DNA of 64,000 nt from Foliamicus sp963666765. GTDB lineage: Bacteria > Pseudomonadota > Gammaproteobacteria > Steroidobacterales > Foliamicaceae. Each line of letters opens with the position of its first letter. The stretch's first letter is position 1. The notes below the pieces were generated by a model. The model was not told the origin of the DNA. It ran no database searches and saw nothing but the letters and a program-made list of their open reading frames with translations. A program made the translations under genes and the position numbers. Shown here one piece after another: positions 1-7,595 of this stretch. Where the stretch lies: the NCBI GenBank assembly GCA_963666765.1, contig OY762933.1:2888371-2952370 (forward strand). Reading direction: 5' to 3'.

Positions 1-1
1 T

Positions 2-910
2 GACGAGGAACGCAACCGGGAACTCCTATGGCTGCTGATCGACTCTGGAGTGAATTGGGCCAGATCGGAAAACAGTGCCCCGCGGCCGGGCGCGAATCTG
101 GGCAGTGAGCTGGGCGTTCCGCCACTTTTTGACGGCAATCGTAGGGGCGGGGGATTGCTGAAGGCCGCAGTACGTGTTCTGGTATCTCCCAAGGTCCTTG
201 ATATCAAGGACTTGGGAGCCAAGTGGATGGATCAGTTGGCGGATCAGTTGGTGGATGCGGGGTTGGTACGCGATGTGAGGGACCTGTTCCATCTTGACTT
301 GGAACGGCTCTCCAGTTTGGAAGTCAGCCGCTTCTTTGGAAGGAAACGTGCCAAGGATCTGATCACCGACATCGAGAATAAAAAGCAGACGACGTTGGCG
401 CGCTTTCTGTTTGCGTTGGGAATTCGTGACGTTGGACGTGTGACGGCCGAAACGCTGGCCCTTCATTTCGGCAGCGTGGATGCGCTGCGAGAAGCAGGGG
501 GCGATGCACTCCGTGAAGTGCCGGATGTTGGTGAAATTGTCGCCGGTCGAATAAGCGCATTCTTTGTGAACACGAGAAACCTGCGGGTGATTCTGGCTTT
601 GAGAGACAGCGGTGTGACATGGTCGGAGCATCAGGCTTCCACTATCACTTCCAAGGGGTCGCTTCAGGGAAGTACCTTTGTGCTCACCGGCGCGATGGAA
701 AGCATGACGAGGAGCGAAGCGAGGGAGAGAATAAGAGTCTGCGGTGGGCGTATTGTAAGTAGTGTATCCAGGAATACGGACTATCTGGTTGCTGGGGCCA
801 ATCCCGGCAGCAAACTGGTCAAGGCGAGGAATCTCGGAGTTGAGGTTTTGGAAGAGGAAGAACTCCTTGAGATGTTGGAAGCAGCGAAGCATGGGCCTGC
901 TGACGTTTAA
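2..910 (+). CDS. NAD-dependent DNA ligase-like protein, C-terminal part (HhH + BRCT)
   Basis: The open frame enters from the left edge, so the start and any adenylation domain are outside the window. The visible part ends with a LigA-type helix-hairpin-helix domain (KQTTLARFLFALGIRDVG, then LREVPDVGEIVAGRI) and a C-terminal BRCT domain (FVLTGAMESMTRSEA, then TDYLVAGANPGSKL). These are hallmarks of bacterial LigA, which seals nicks using NAD+. The first residues (ERNRELLWLLIDSGVNW) resemble the end of a first HhH domain. The frame then re-enters just before a second HhH domain (VLDIKDLGAKWMDQL) with no BRCT between and no visible zinc-finger cysteines. The order is therefore not that of normal LigA. 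The stop overlaps the next gene by 20 bases, so the two are probably co-translated. It could be a second, diverged ligase or a fusion of two ligA fragments; catalytic competence cannot be judged here. Confidence 0.75.
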   Translation, partial: DEERNRELLWLLIDSGVNWARSENSAPRPGANLGSELGVPPLFDGNRRGGGLLKAAVRVLVSPKVLDIKDLGAKWMDQLADQLVDAGLVRDVRDLFHLDLERLSSLEVSRFFGRKRAKDLITDIENKKQTTLARFLFALGIRDVGRVTAETLALHFGSVDALREAGGDALREVPDVGEIVAGRISAFFVNTRNLRVILALRDSGVTWSEHQASTITSKGSLQGSTFVLTGAMESMTRSEARERIRVCGGRIVSSVSRNTDYLVAGANPGSKLVKARNLGVEVLEEEELLEMLEAAKHGPADV

Positions 911-1796
911 CGCAATAGACGTTGAGACGGCAAATGCGGATCGTGCGAGCATTTGTCAAATCGGTGTTGTGCATGTAAGAGATGGGCAAATAGCTGATCG
1001 GTGGCAGACTCTCATCAACCCCGAGGATTGGTTCGATCCATGGAATATCAGCATCCACGGAATTGATGAGAATAGTGTTTACGAAAGCCCTACGCTTCCG
1101 GCAGTACGCAATGAATTGCGTCGTCGATTGCGGGGACAGATACTGGTGAGTCACACGTCATTTGATCGAGTCGCCTTTGAACGAGCGATGCAGCGCTACG
1201 AATTGGAACAACTTCAGGTCACATGGCTGGATAGCGCAAAAATCGTTCGCAGAGCTTGGCCGGAAAAATTCGGGCGTAAGGGATGGGGACTCAAGAATGT
1301 TGCCCGTGAACTGGAAATTTCGTTTCAACATCACGATGCCCTTGAGGATGCAAGAGCAGCCGTAGAAATCGTGCTTCAGGTCTGCTCCGAGCGGGGCATT
1401 GGCATTGCGGATTGGATTAGGGAAGTCAAAAGGCCCATTTTCATAACCGACAGGGTAAAGAGCAGGGCCAGCAAACGAGCGCCGATGCAGAGTGAACGAC
1501 GGGCGGCAAATCCCGATGGGCCGCTGTACGGCGAGAGTATTGTGTTTACCGGTGCGATTTCAATCCCCCGGCCTGTGGCTGCCGACATGGCTGCCCGCGT
1601 CGGATGCAGCGTCAAGACCGGCGTGAGCGGTAAAACGACATTGCTTGTGGTGGGCGCTCAGAACATGGATCGGTTGGCAGGTTACGATAAAAGCACGAAG
1701 CACAGAAAGGCGGAGTCCCTGATCGCCCAAGGGAAGAACATTCACATCCTGTCGGAGCAAGACTTCAGAGCGCTTGTCGCGCTGGCCGAAGAATGA
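891..1796 (+). CDS. DEDDh 3'-5' exonuclease with C-terminal BRCT domain
   Basis: A 301-residue protein. The N-terminal half is a DnaQ/epsilon-like DEDDh exonuclease: motif I is D10-V-E12, motif II is SHTSFD with D92, and motif III is H148-x4-D153 (HDALEDARA). From about residue 210 there is a BRCT domain (YGESIVFTGAISIPRP, then TTLLVVGAQNMDRLAGYDKSTK). Such proteins degrade or proofread 3' ends; the BRCT may bind DNA ends or a partner. The ATG at 891 lies inside the upstream ligase-like gene and begins exactly at the exonuclease fold. A longer in-frame start at 762 would add residues with no family resemblance. Pairing with a ligase-like protein that also ends in BRCT suggests a joint DNA-repair or defence function, which is inference. 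Confidence 0.82.
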   Translation: MGLLTFNAIDVETANADRASICQIGVVHVRDGQIADRWQTLINPEDWFDPWNISIHGIDENSVYESPTLPAVRNELRRRLRGQILVSHTSFDRVAFERAMQRYELEQLQVTWLDSAKIVRRAWPEKFGRKGWGLKNVARELEISFQHHDALEDARAAVEIVLQVCSERGIGIADWIREVKRPIFITDRVKSRASKRAPMQSERRAANPDGPLYGESIVFTGAISIPRPVAADMAARVGCSVKTGVSGKTTLLVVGAQNMDRLAGYDKSTKHRKAESLIAQGKNIHILSEQDFRALVALAEE

Positions 1797-1992
1797 ACAT
1801 TCTGCTTCCGTGCGTGGAATTCGCAGTTCCTCTACCTGCCGCCGAGCAACACCCAGCAAATCCTACTGTCGTGATGAACGGCGATGTCGTCGACAGCCAC
1901 ACCATTGTTTAGGGTGATGCAGAAGCCAGCGAGAGTATGCGAAATATGAGCGAGAAAAAACCACAGAACGCCCGTGACCTCTTCGGCCATCT

Positions 1993-2688
1993 TTGCCAAG
2001 ACTACTGCGCGCTCTGCTTAGGCTCCAGGAACTCCGGATCGTATTCGGCAACAGAGATGATGTGGCGCTGTTGAACGCACTGACTGGCGGGCCATTCATG
2101 TATGACATGCAACGCGCGTTTGGTCAGGATCTGCTGTTGCGGCTGTGCCGACTGAACGATGACGCGGAGACATCGGGGCATCGCAACTGGTCGCTCGCGG
2201 CGCTTGCGAAGTGCATGGAGAATGAGGGATTCAAAAGCCATGCAGACCTGGATACGCTTGTGAAAGCGGCGAAGAAACGGTCGAGTTTCGCCCGCCCATG
2301 GCGAAACAAGGTCTTCGCGCACTCGGATGCGTCTCTCGCTCGCGATCAAGAGGAGGGGCGCACATTGCCGGATGCCACTCTGCGGAAAGTTGACTTTGCG
2401 CTGGCCGCTGTGGCTACAGCACTGGAACGGGCCGCCGAGCAGTTGGATGAAGCCGCGCCGGGGCGAGAGGTTGCAGCGATGCGCGCTGGCCAGTTTGTTC
2501 ATCGTGCGCGTTGTGTTGCGAAAGCTGCGAAATTCATGGACGGGGTGATTGCCCGCGAAGGCAACACGGTCTTCGATGACCAAGGTGCAGCGAGTGCCTT
2601 TCTGCAGAAAATCGGTCGCAAACCCACCCAGGAGCAAGTAGCTCATGTGGTTGCGCTTCGGGAGGTGGCAACGTGGTTCAATACGTAG
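1993..2688 (+). CDS. AbiU2-like HEPN-domain protein, probably frameshifted near its N-terminus
   Basis: An all-helical protein of 231 residues in the open frame, with the HEPN signature R104-N-K-x3-H110 (RNKVFAH) typical of AbiU2-like and other HEPN RNases. The preceding region (FMYDMQRAFGQDLLLRLCRLND) also fits the AbiU2 family, which is linked to abortive infection. The frame can only start at TTG 1993. A better start exists: ATG 1946, preceded by GAGAG, encodes MSEKKPQNARDLFGHLCQDYCAL in another frame and would join this one if one base were restored near 2005-2012. A single-base deletion is therefore likely, real or a sequencing error. No partner antitoxin is visible beside it. The family call is moderate; the nuclease activity is inferred. 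Confidence 0.6.
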   Translation: MPRLLRALLRLQELRIVFGNRDDVALLNALTGGPFMYDMQRAFGQDLLLRLCRLNDDAETSGHRNWSLAALAKCMENEGFKSHADLDTLVKAAKKRSSFARPWRNKVFAHSDASLARDQEEGRTLPDATLRKVDFALAAVATALERAAEQLDEAAPGREVAAMRAGQFVHRARCVAKAAKFMDGVIAREGNTVFDDQGAASAFLQKIGRKPTQEQVAHVVALREVATWFNT

Positions 2689-2922
2689 GGCGCGCCTCTC
2701 CCGCAATGAGTGCCTGGAGGCGGGCATCACCCGCCGCGGAAAGGCCGTGGCACATCTGTCACCTGCCGTTGGCCCCAAAATGCCGCTGCCACTCGGGGAG
2801 TTGGCCCGGTTTCGGGCATCCATGCCTTTCTTGCGGCGACCCGCCGCCGATCTGCTGCGCGGGGCACGAGACGAGGGTCTCTAAGGTCGGCGGCTTGCCC
2901 GACCTGAACTCGGAGCATGCGA
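2689..2922. other. Non-coding GC-rich stretch with two stem-loops
   Basis: No convincing gene lies between the HEPN gene and the PIN remnant. Two inverted repeats are visible: GGCGGG/CCCGCC at 2719-2735 with a 5-base loop, and AGGTCGG/CCGACCT at 2884-2905 with an 8-base loop. Either could act as a terminator between the converging genes. No T-run follows, so the role is uncertain. Confidence 0.4.
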
Positions 2923-3266
2923 TCAGGACAGGAACTCCGCAGGGCGAACTATCGGTATTCCCCTCCAGGGGTTGAGTTCCAGAAGGTCGGAGTCGCCGGT
3001 CAAAACGCAGTTGCTTTCCGAGTCCCAGGCCAACGCCAGGAACTGATTGTCCGCGTGGTCCCGGCAATCGCTCATCTCGGACAGAACCGGCGCCAGAATG
3101 GTTGCCCTGGGAACCGCTCGAATGAATGAAGCGTTTGCGATCCTCAAGGGATACGTATGGATCAAATTTGCTGCGAGACATGACTTCCGCCAGCTCTTCC
3201 ATACATGCTTCAGACACCATGACTTCGCATTCCGAAAGCGCTCATTGAACCGCGCGGGCAGACTCT
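2923..3266 (-). pseudogene. Decayed PIN-domain toxin (remnant of a second copy)
   Basis: On the minus strand this stretch matches most of the intact PIN toxin at 4662-5090 (shared: MVSEACMEELAEV, KFD-YVSLEDRKRFI, LAWDSES, TGDSDLLEL, IPIVRPAEFLS). It carries at least three lesions. The first roughly 20 residues, including the catalytic Asp6 region, are missing. A TGA at 3242-3244 replaces the Arg codon of RAVQR. A 4-base duplication (ATTCATTC for ATTC, near 3118-3125) shifts the frame. No antitoxin accompanies it. It sits just downstream of fic in the same orientation as the intact copy, so fic is flanked by two copies of the toxin gene. Confidence 0.85.
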
Positions 3267-3285
3267 TTGGAGCTCACGGGGGTTG

Positions 3286-4452
3286 TCACGGATTCTCGGT
3301 CTCTTCGTTGAGGATTGAGACGTACTGCTGGTAGAAGAACAAGCGATTGCGGCGCTTCCCGGTGATTTCTTGCGCGATCCCGTGTCTGACAAGCACCTCC
3401 ATGGCCGCAGCCACGGTGGGGAAGGACAACTCCGTATTGCGGCTCGCCATTCGCAGCGACAGGATCGGTTGCGACTTGAGGGCGTCGAGCACACGCAGCA
3501 CGGAGCCTGTCCGCCGCCCTCCGGCAGTCTGGACTCTGATTCGGTCGCTTTGAAACATCTCCGTGAGCCGCTGGGCGGCAGACACGGCGCCGCCCGCCGT
3601 CATTCGAACCCCTTCGAGGAAGAAGGTCAGCCACGCCTCCCAGTCGCCGGTTTGTCGCACGTGATTCAGCAATTCGTAGTAGGTGCTGCGATGTTGCTTG
3701 AAGTACAGGCTGAGGTACAGAAGAGGCTGCTTCAGCACGTTGGCATGACACAGAAGCAGCGTTATAAGCATGCGGCCAACGCGGCCGTTTCCATCAAGAA
3801 AGGGGTGGATGGTCTCGAACTGCACGTGGGCGAGCCCCGCGCGAAGCAGCACCGGCAGCCCGTCGTCTTCGGCATGCAGGAAAAGCTCAAGCGCCGTCAT
3901 GCAGTCGGGGACAGCGCTGTGGGGAGGCGGTACGAAGACGGCGTTTCCAGGCCGAGTCCCACCGATCCAGTTTTGGGAGCGGCGAAATTCACCGGGTGCT
4001 TTTTCGCTGCCCCGGCCGCCCGACAGCAGCAAAGCGTGTATTTCTCGGACCAGGCGATTTGAAAGCGGAAAACCTTCCCGCAGGCGCTGTACGCCGTGGT
4101 TGAGAGCCGCAACATAGTTGGAGACTTCGCGTACGTCGTCAACCGGCACCCCGGGCGCCTCGTCAAGTTCGTAAAGAAACAGATCCGATAGCGATGACTG
4201 CGTGCCCTCTATCTGGGACGAAAGTACTGCCTCCTTTCGCACGTATGCGTACAGGAATAGCGACTCGTCCGGCAGCAGCGTTGCGACGCTGTCCAGCCGG
4301 CCCAGGGCAAGCACGGCCGACTCCAGCATCTGCTGCAGCGGACCGTGAAGCTCCAGGGCGGGCTTGGGCGGTAGCGGGACGGGCACGAAGGCGCGGACTT
4401 GTTCGCCTGCGACGCTGGTCACGTAATAGTTGCCGGTTTCTTTCCGCTGCAT
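3286..4452 (-). CDS. Fic family protein (probable AMP transferase) with N-terminal inhibitory helix
   Basis: 388 residues. The active-site motif HPFLDGNGRVGR (216-227) is complete, with the catalytic His and phosphate-binding GNGR. An inhibitory motif SSQIEG (78-83), of the (S/T)xxxE(G/N) type, lies N-terminal to the Fic core, making this a self-inhibited class II Fic protein with no separate antitoxin needed. The N-terminal part resembles the Fic_N domain, and the last 80 residues look like a winged helix (LSFPTVAAAMEVLVRHGIA), suggesting DNA binding or autoregulation. Such enzymes usually AMPylate target proteins; the target is unknown. Upstream is an AT-rich region with palindromes that could be its operator. 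It is flanked by PIN-toxin copies. Confidence 0.9.
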   Translation of the reverse strand: MQRKETGNYYVTSVAGEQVRAFVPVPLPPKPALELHGPLQQMLESAVLALGRLDSVATLLPDESLFLYAYVRKEAVLSSQIEGTQSSLSDLFLYELDEAPGVPVDDVREVSNYVAALNHGVQRLREGFPLSNRLVREIHALLLSGGRGSEKAPGEFRRSQNWIGGTRPGNAVFVPPPHSAVPDCMTALELFLHAEDDGLPVLLRAGLAHVQFETIHPFLDGNGRVGRMLITLLLCHANVLKQPLLYLSLYFKQHRSTYYELLNHVRQTGDWEAWLTFFLEGVRMTAGGAVSAAQRLTEMFQSDRIRVQTAGGRRTGSVLRVLDALKSQPILSLRMASRNTELSFPTVAAAMEVLVRHGIAQEITGKRRNRLFFYQQYVSILNEETENP

Positions 4453-4477
4453 CAGGCACGGCCCTTATTTGCGGTTT

Positions 4478-4640
4478 GTTAATAACAGAAGGCGTTATTA
4501 AATTTTCGCGTCCAAATTACAATAATAGTCACGATCATGCAAGAGCGACAGTAAGACAACAGAGCGGCAGCAAGACACCTCTCCAAGCAAGGCCGTCCAA
4601 ATCTGCAATTCTTTAATAACAAGATTCTCTATTTAACTTT
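4478..4640 (-). promoter_or_regulatory. AT-rich upstream region of fic with repeated TTAATAAC palindromes
   Basis: This short AT-rich island stands out from its surroundings. It contains a perfect inverted repeat TTAATAAC-7 bp-GTTATTAA (4479-4501), followed by TTTTCGCG. About 130 bases further on there is an imperfect second copy (TTAATAAC at 4613-4620, TTTAAC, then TTTTCGCG). The arrangement looks like two binding sites for a dimeric regulator, possibly the winged helix of Fic itself. The promoter is not resolved and the regulator is inferred. Confidence 0.5.
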
Positions 4641-4661
4641 TCGCGCTAAATCAAAATAGCC

Positions 4662-5090
4662 TTAATAGCTGCTGCGCGAGCGCTTGTGGCTCGGCAAGGA
4701 CAAGAATTCCGCGGGACGAACTATCGGTATTTCTCTCCACGGGTCGAGCTCCAGCAGATCGGAGTCGCCGGTCACGATGCAGTCGCTCTCCGAGTCCCAG
4801 GCCAACGCCAGAAACTGGTTGTCGGCGTAGTCCCGGCAATCGGCCACCTCGGACAGAACCGGCGCCAGGGTAGTCACTCTGAGAACGGCCCGAATGAAGC
4901 GTTTGCGATCCTCAAGGGATACGTATCGATCGAATTTACCCCGCGCCAAGACTTCCGCAAGTTCTTCCATGCAGGCTTCGGACACCATGACTTCGCATTC
5001 CGACAGTGCCCGTTGAACCGCCCGGGCAGCCACAGAGTCCGCAATCAGGAGTCGGCTGACCCACACGTTGGTGTCGATGACAACCCGCAC
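4662..5090 (-). CDS. PIN-domain toxin (putative toxin component, PIN family)
   Basis: 142 residues with PIN-fold acidic positions: D6 in VVIDTNVWVSRLL, the EEL region near 42-43, D87/D90 in RDYADNQFLALA and D109/D111 in TGDSDLLEL. These form a metal-dependent RNase site. The GTG start at 5088-5090 is 3 bases after the antitoxin stop, a typical coupled antitoxin-toxin order. The family is the 'putative toxin-antitoxin system toxin component, PIN family' group; RNA cleavage is expected but the target is unknown. The C-terminal tail SLPSHKRSRSSY extends past the point where the remnant copy at 2923 stops. Confidence 0.87.
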   Translation of the reverse strand: MRVVIDTNVWVSRLLIADSVAARAVQRALSECEVMVSEACMEELAEVLARGKFDRYVSLEDRKRFIRAVLRVTTLAPVLSEVADCRDYADNQFLALAWDSESDCIVTGDSDLLELDPWREIPIVRPAEFLSLPSHKRSRSSY

Positions 5091-5093
5091 CTG

Positions 5094-5339
5094 CTAAAGA
5101 CTCAATAGTTCATCCAACTTCTCTGCCGTCAATCCTCGCTTTCGTGCGAGGTCCGACACGCGGTTACACAAACGCTCGAACTCATCAAGGTTGGCTGACT
5201 TAAGGCGCCGGTAGTCGAGGGGGGAGATAACCACAGCAACTTCACGGTTCTGACGGCGGATGGTTACAGGTTCTCGCTGAACCGCATCCAGCAGTGCCGC
5301 CATTCTTTGCTTGGCTTCGGAGGCGGAGACGTAGCGCAT
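5094..5339 (-). CDS. Phd/YefM-family antitoxin
   Basis: 81 residues starting MRYVSASEAKQRM, the usual opening of Phd/YefM antitoxins, which bind their own operator with the N-terminal domain and cap the toxin with the C-terminal tail. The ATG at 5339 is preceded by GAGGA at about 10 bases. A longer frame to 5384 adds 15 residues without family resemblance. The stop lies 3 bases before the toxin GTG, so the pair is one transcription unit. Expected role: neutralise the adjacent PIN toxin and repress the operon. Confidence 0.87.
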   Translation of the reverse strand: MRYVSASEAKQRMAALLDAVQREPVTIRRQNREVAVVISPLDYRRLKSANLDEFERLCNRVSDLARKRGLTAEKLDELLSL

Positions 5340-5400
5340 GGCTTGTACATCCTCAAAAATGTCTAGAAAAGACAAATTGGACAATTTTAGCCCCCGCTTG
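5340..5400 (-). promoter_or_regulatory. Probable promoter/operator of the Phd-PIN operon
   Basis: This short AT-rich gap upstream of the antitoxin contains an inverted repeat GTCT/AGAC at 5361-5373 and a nearby TTGTCC on the minus strand that could be a -35. No clean -10 is seen. Phd antitoxins normally bind such palindromes; the assignment rests on position and pattern only. Confidence 0.3.
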
Positions 5401-5517
5401 TCAAGTCGTAGATGAACAAGAGCGAGCGGATACTCTCCTGCGGGGTGCGTTGCGGTTCGCCAGGCAAGCTGTCAGACTTCGCGCTGGCTTGAGAAAACCC
5501 CACAAGGGGCGTTAACG

Positions 5518-6258
5518 GTGACGATTCTTCTTGGAGTGAATGTCGACCATGTAGCTACCTTGCGCCAGGCGCGAGGCGCCGCTTACCCCGATCCGGTGGA
5601 AGCCGCCCGGCAGGCGCTGGATTCCGGCGCCGACTACATAACGGTGCACCTGCGCGAGGACCGGCGCCACATCCAGGACCATGACGTGGAGCGCCTGATC
5701 GGGATGCCGGACGTGCGCGTGAACCTGGAGATGGCCGCCACGGAGGAAATGCTGGTGCTGGCGGAGCGATGGCGCCCGGAGGATTGCTGCCTGGTGCCCG
5801 AAAAGCGCCAGGAACTCACCACCGAGGGCGGGCTGGACGTTGGCCGGCAGCTCCAGGAGCTTACCGTCGCCAGTGCGCGACTGGCTGCCGCCGGCGTGCG
5901 CGTTTCCCTGTTTGTCGATCCGGCCGAGGCGCAGTTGCGCGCCGCCTCTGAAACCGGAGCGCCGGTGGTCGAGTTGCATACGGGCCTGTACGCGGACGCG
6001 GGCGGCGCGGCCTCCCAGGCGGAGGAGCTGGCGCGTATCCGGCGCGCCGCACAATTTGCCGCAGGGCTGGGGCTGGTGGTGAACGCCGGACACGGGCTGC
6101 ATTACCGCAACACGGCTGCGGTGGCGGCGATCGGGGAGATTGCCGAACTCAACATCGGTCATGCTATCGTTGCCCAGGCGATATTTGATGGTTTCCCGGG
6201 GGCCGTGCGGCGAATGAAGGGCCTTATGAGGTCGGCCCGCGGGAGGGAGCAGGCATAG
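5518..6258 (+). CDS. pdxJ: Pyridoxine 5'-phosphate synthase
   Basis: 246 residues, the usual PdxJ length. It condenses 1-deoxyxylulose 5-phosphate with 3-amino-2-oxopropyl phosphate to make pyridoxine phosphate, the last step of the DXP-dependent vitamin B6 route, in the cytosol. Recognisable segments are GVNVDHVATLRQAR at the N-terminus, YITVHLREDRRHI, RVNLEMAATEEM, ELHTGLYA and VNAGHGLHYRNT. The GTG start at 5518 has AAGGGG about 8 bases upstream. acpS follows after 11 bases, the usual gammaproteobacterial order, but the expected upstream neighbours (recO, era) are replaced by the accessory block. Confidence 0.97.
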   Translation: MTILLGVNVDHVATLRQARGAAYPDPVEAARQALDSGADYITVHLREDRRHIQDHDVERLIGMPDVRVNLEMAATEEMLVLAERWRPEDCCLVPEKRQELTTEGGLDVGRQLQELTVASARLAAAGVRVSLFVDPAEAQLRAASETGAPVVELHTGLYADAGGAASQAEELARIRRAAQFAAGLGLVVNAGHGLHYRNTAAVAAIGEIAELNIGHAIVAQAIFDGFPGAVRRMKGLMRSARGREQA

Positions 6259-6269
6259 GTGCGGCAACG

Positions 6270-6647
6270 ATGATTTACGGAATCGGGACGGATCTGCTGC
6301 GGGTCGATCGCGTGGAACGCGTCTACCGGCGGTTCGGCGACCGGTTCGTCCGCCGCGTACTGATGGATTCCGAACAACGCGAATTTGCCGCCTCACGGAC
6401 CCCGGCGCGGTTTCTGGCGATGCGATTCGCCGCCAAGGAGGCGATCGTAAAGGCGCTGGGTACGGGTTTCCGGCACGGAATGTGGGTCCGCGACTCTGGA
6501 GTGCGGCATGACCGCAGAGGCCGCCCCGAGATCATTTTTTCAGCACGCGGCAAGGCTGTGTGCGCGGCCGCGGGCGTCAGCGGCGGTTACCTGAGTTTGA
6601 CGGATGAAGCCGGCCTGGTTGGGGCAACGGCAATACTCGTTTCGTGA
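6270..6647 (+). CDS. acpS: Holo-[acyl-carrier-protein] synthase
   Basis: 125 residues. It transfers the 4'-phosphopantetheine arm of CoA to a serine of acyl carrier protein, activating fatty acid synthesis. GIGTDLLRVDRV holds the Mg-binding Asp8 and FAAKEAIVKALG holds Glu57, both standard for AcpS. Length and the trimer-type C-terminus (YLSLTDEAGLVGATAILV) are normal. It starts 11 bases after pdxJ, so the two are likely co-transcribed. Confidence 0.96.
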   Translation: MIYGIGTDLLRVDRVERVYRRFGDRFVRRVLMDSEQREFAASRTPARFLAMRFAAKEAIVKALGTGFRHGMWVRDSGVRHDRRGRPEIIFSARGKAVCAAAGVSGGYLSLTDEAGLVGATAILVS

Positions 6648-6675
6648 TGGGACACTGGCAGTCGGGGGACAATTG

Positions 6676-7575
6676 ATGAGTACGAAACTGGTTCTGGACA
6701 TTGAAACGGTACCTGATCCGGAAATTGGGCGGGGGCTGTACGGACTGGATGACCTGGACGAGGGTGAGGTGATGCGCGCCATGCTGCATCACTATCAGCA
6801 ACGCACCGGCCTGGAGTTCCTTCCTCCGATCCAGCACAAGGTGGTGGCGATTGGCGTGGTGCTTCGCAACGAAGAGGGGGTGCGGCCGCTGGTGCTGGGT
6901 GACGAGGACGCCAAGGAATCCGAACTGATCAAGCGTTTTTTCCGCGGCCTGGGGCACTACGTTCCCGATCTGATTACCTGGAACGGCGCCGCTTTCGACC
7001 TGCCGGTGCTGAACTTCCGCGCACTTCGCCACGAGGTCCAGGCCAAGATCTACTGGGAAACCGGCGTCAGCGACCGGGCGTTCCGCTTCAATAACTACCT
7101 GTCGCGTTTCCACTGGCGTCATACCGACCTGATGGATGCGCTTTCCGGCTTCCAGGGCCGCGGGCGTCCGAGCCTGCGCGAAGCCTGCGCCTTGCTGGGC
7201 CTGCCCGGCAAGAACCTGATGGAAGGCTCAAGCGTCATGGATGCCTACCTGGAAGGGCGGATCGGCGACATTCGACGCTATTGCCTCGAGGACGCGCTGA
7301 ACACTTACCTGGTGTCGATCCATTTCGACTATTTGAGGGGCAACCTGTCGCAGGACAGCCTGGATGACGAGTACGGACTGCTGATCGACGGGCTCAAGGC
7401 CAGCGGCGAACAGCATCTCGCGGAGTTTGCCCGCAAGCTGGAAGCCGAACCCGAGAACCAGGAAGAGGCTTCGGGCCCGGAAGCTTCAAAGGATGCGGGC
7501 TCCGACGAGGAGCCTCCGGCGCCGGATCCGCAGCCGGAGGAAGCCGCCAGGGAAGAACCGGCGACCGTTCATTAG
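6676..7575 (+). CDS. Predicted 3'-5' exonuclease, PolB-like DEDDy fold
   Basis: 299 residues from ATG 6676. It belongs to the predicted exonuclease group related to the PolB proofreading domain: motif I is LDIETVPDP, motif II is TWNGAAFDLPVL, and motif III is YCLEDALNTY with the DEDDy Tyr-x3-Asp. The last 55 residues are acidic and proline-rich (repeated E/P/A), probably disordered. The alternative start at 6604 overlaps acpS and precedes motif I by too much. It lies in the pdxJ operon. Substrate and role are unknown; nuclease activity is inferred from the complete motif set. Confidence 0.85.
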   Translation: MSTKLVLDIETVPDPEIGRGLYGLDDLDEGEVMRAMLHHYQQRTGLEFLPPIQHKVVAIGVVLRNEEGVRPLVLGDEDAKESELIKRFFRGLGHYVPDLITWNGAAFDLPVLNFRALRHEVQAKIYWETGVSDRAFRFNNYLSRFHWRHTDLMDALSGFQGRGRPSLREACALLGLPGKNLMEGSSVMDAYLEGRIGDIRRYCLEDALNTYLVSIHFDYLRGNLSQDSLDDEYGLLIDGLKASGEQHLAEFARKLEAEPENQEEASGPEASKDAGSDEEPPAPDPQPEEAAREEPATVH

Positions 7576-7595
7576 CCACCCTGAACGCATGAGCG

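Noticed and set aside
5495..5512. CCCC-ACAA-GGGG hairpin just before pdxJ
   Set aside because: Only 4 bp and it includes the likely ribosome-binding GGGG; too weak to call a regulatory structure.
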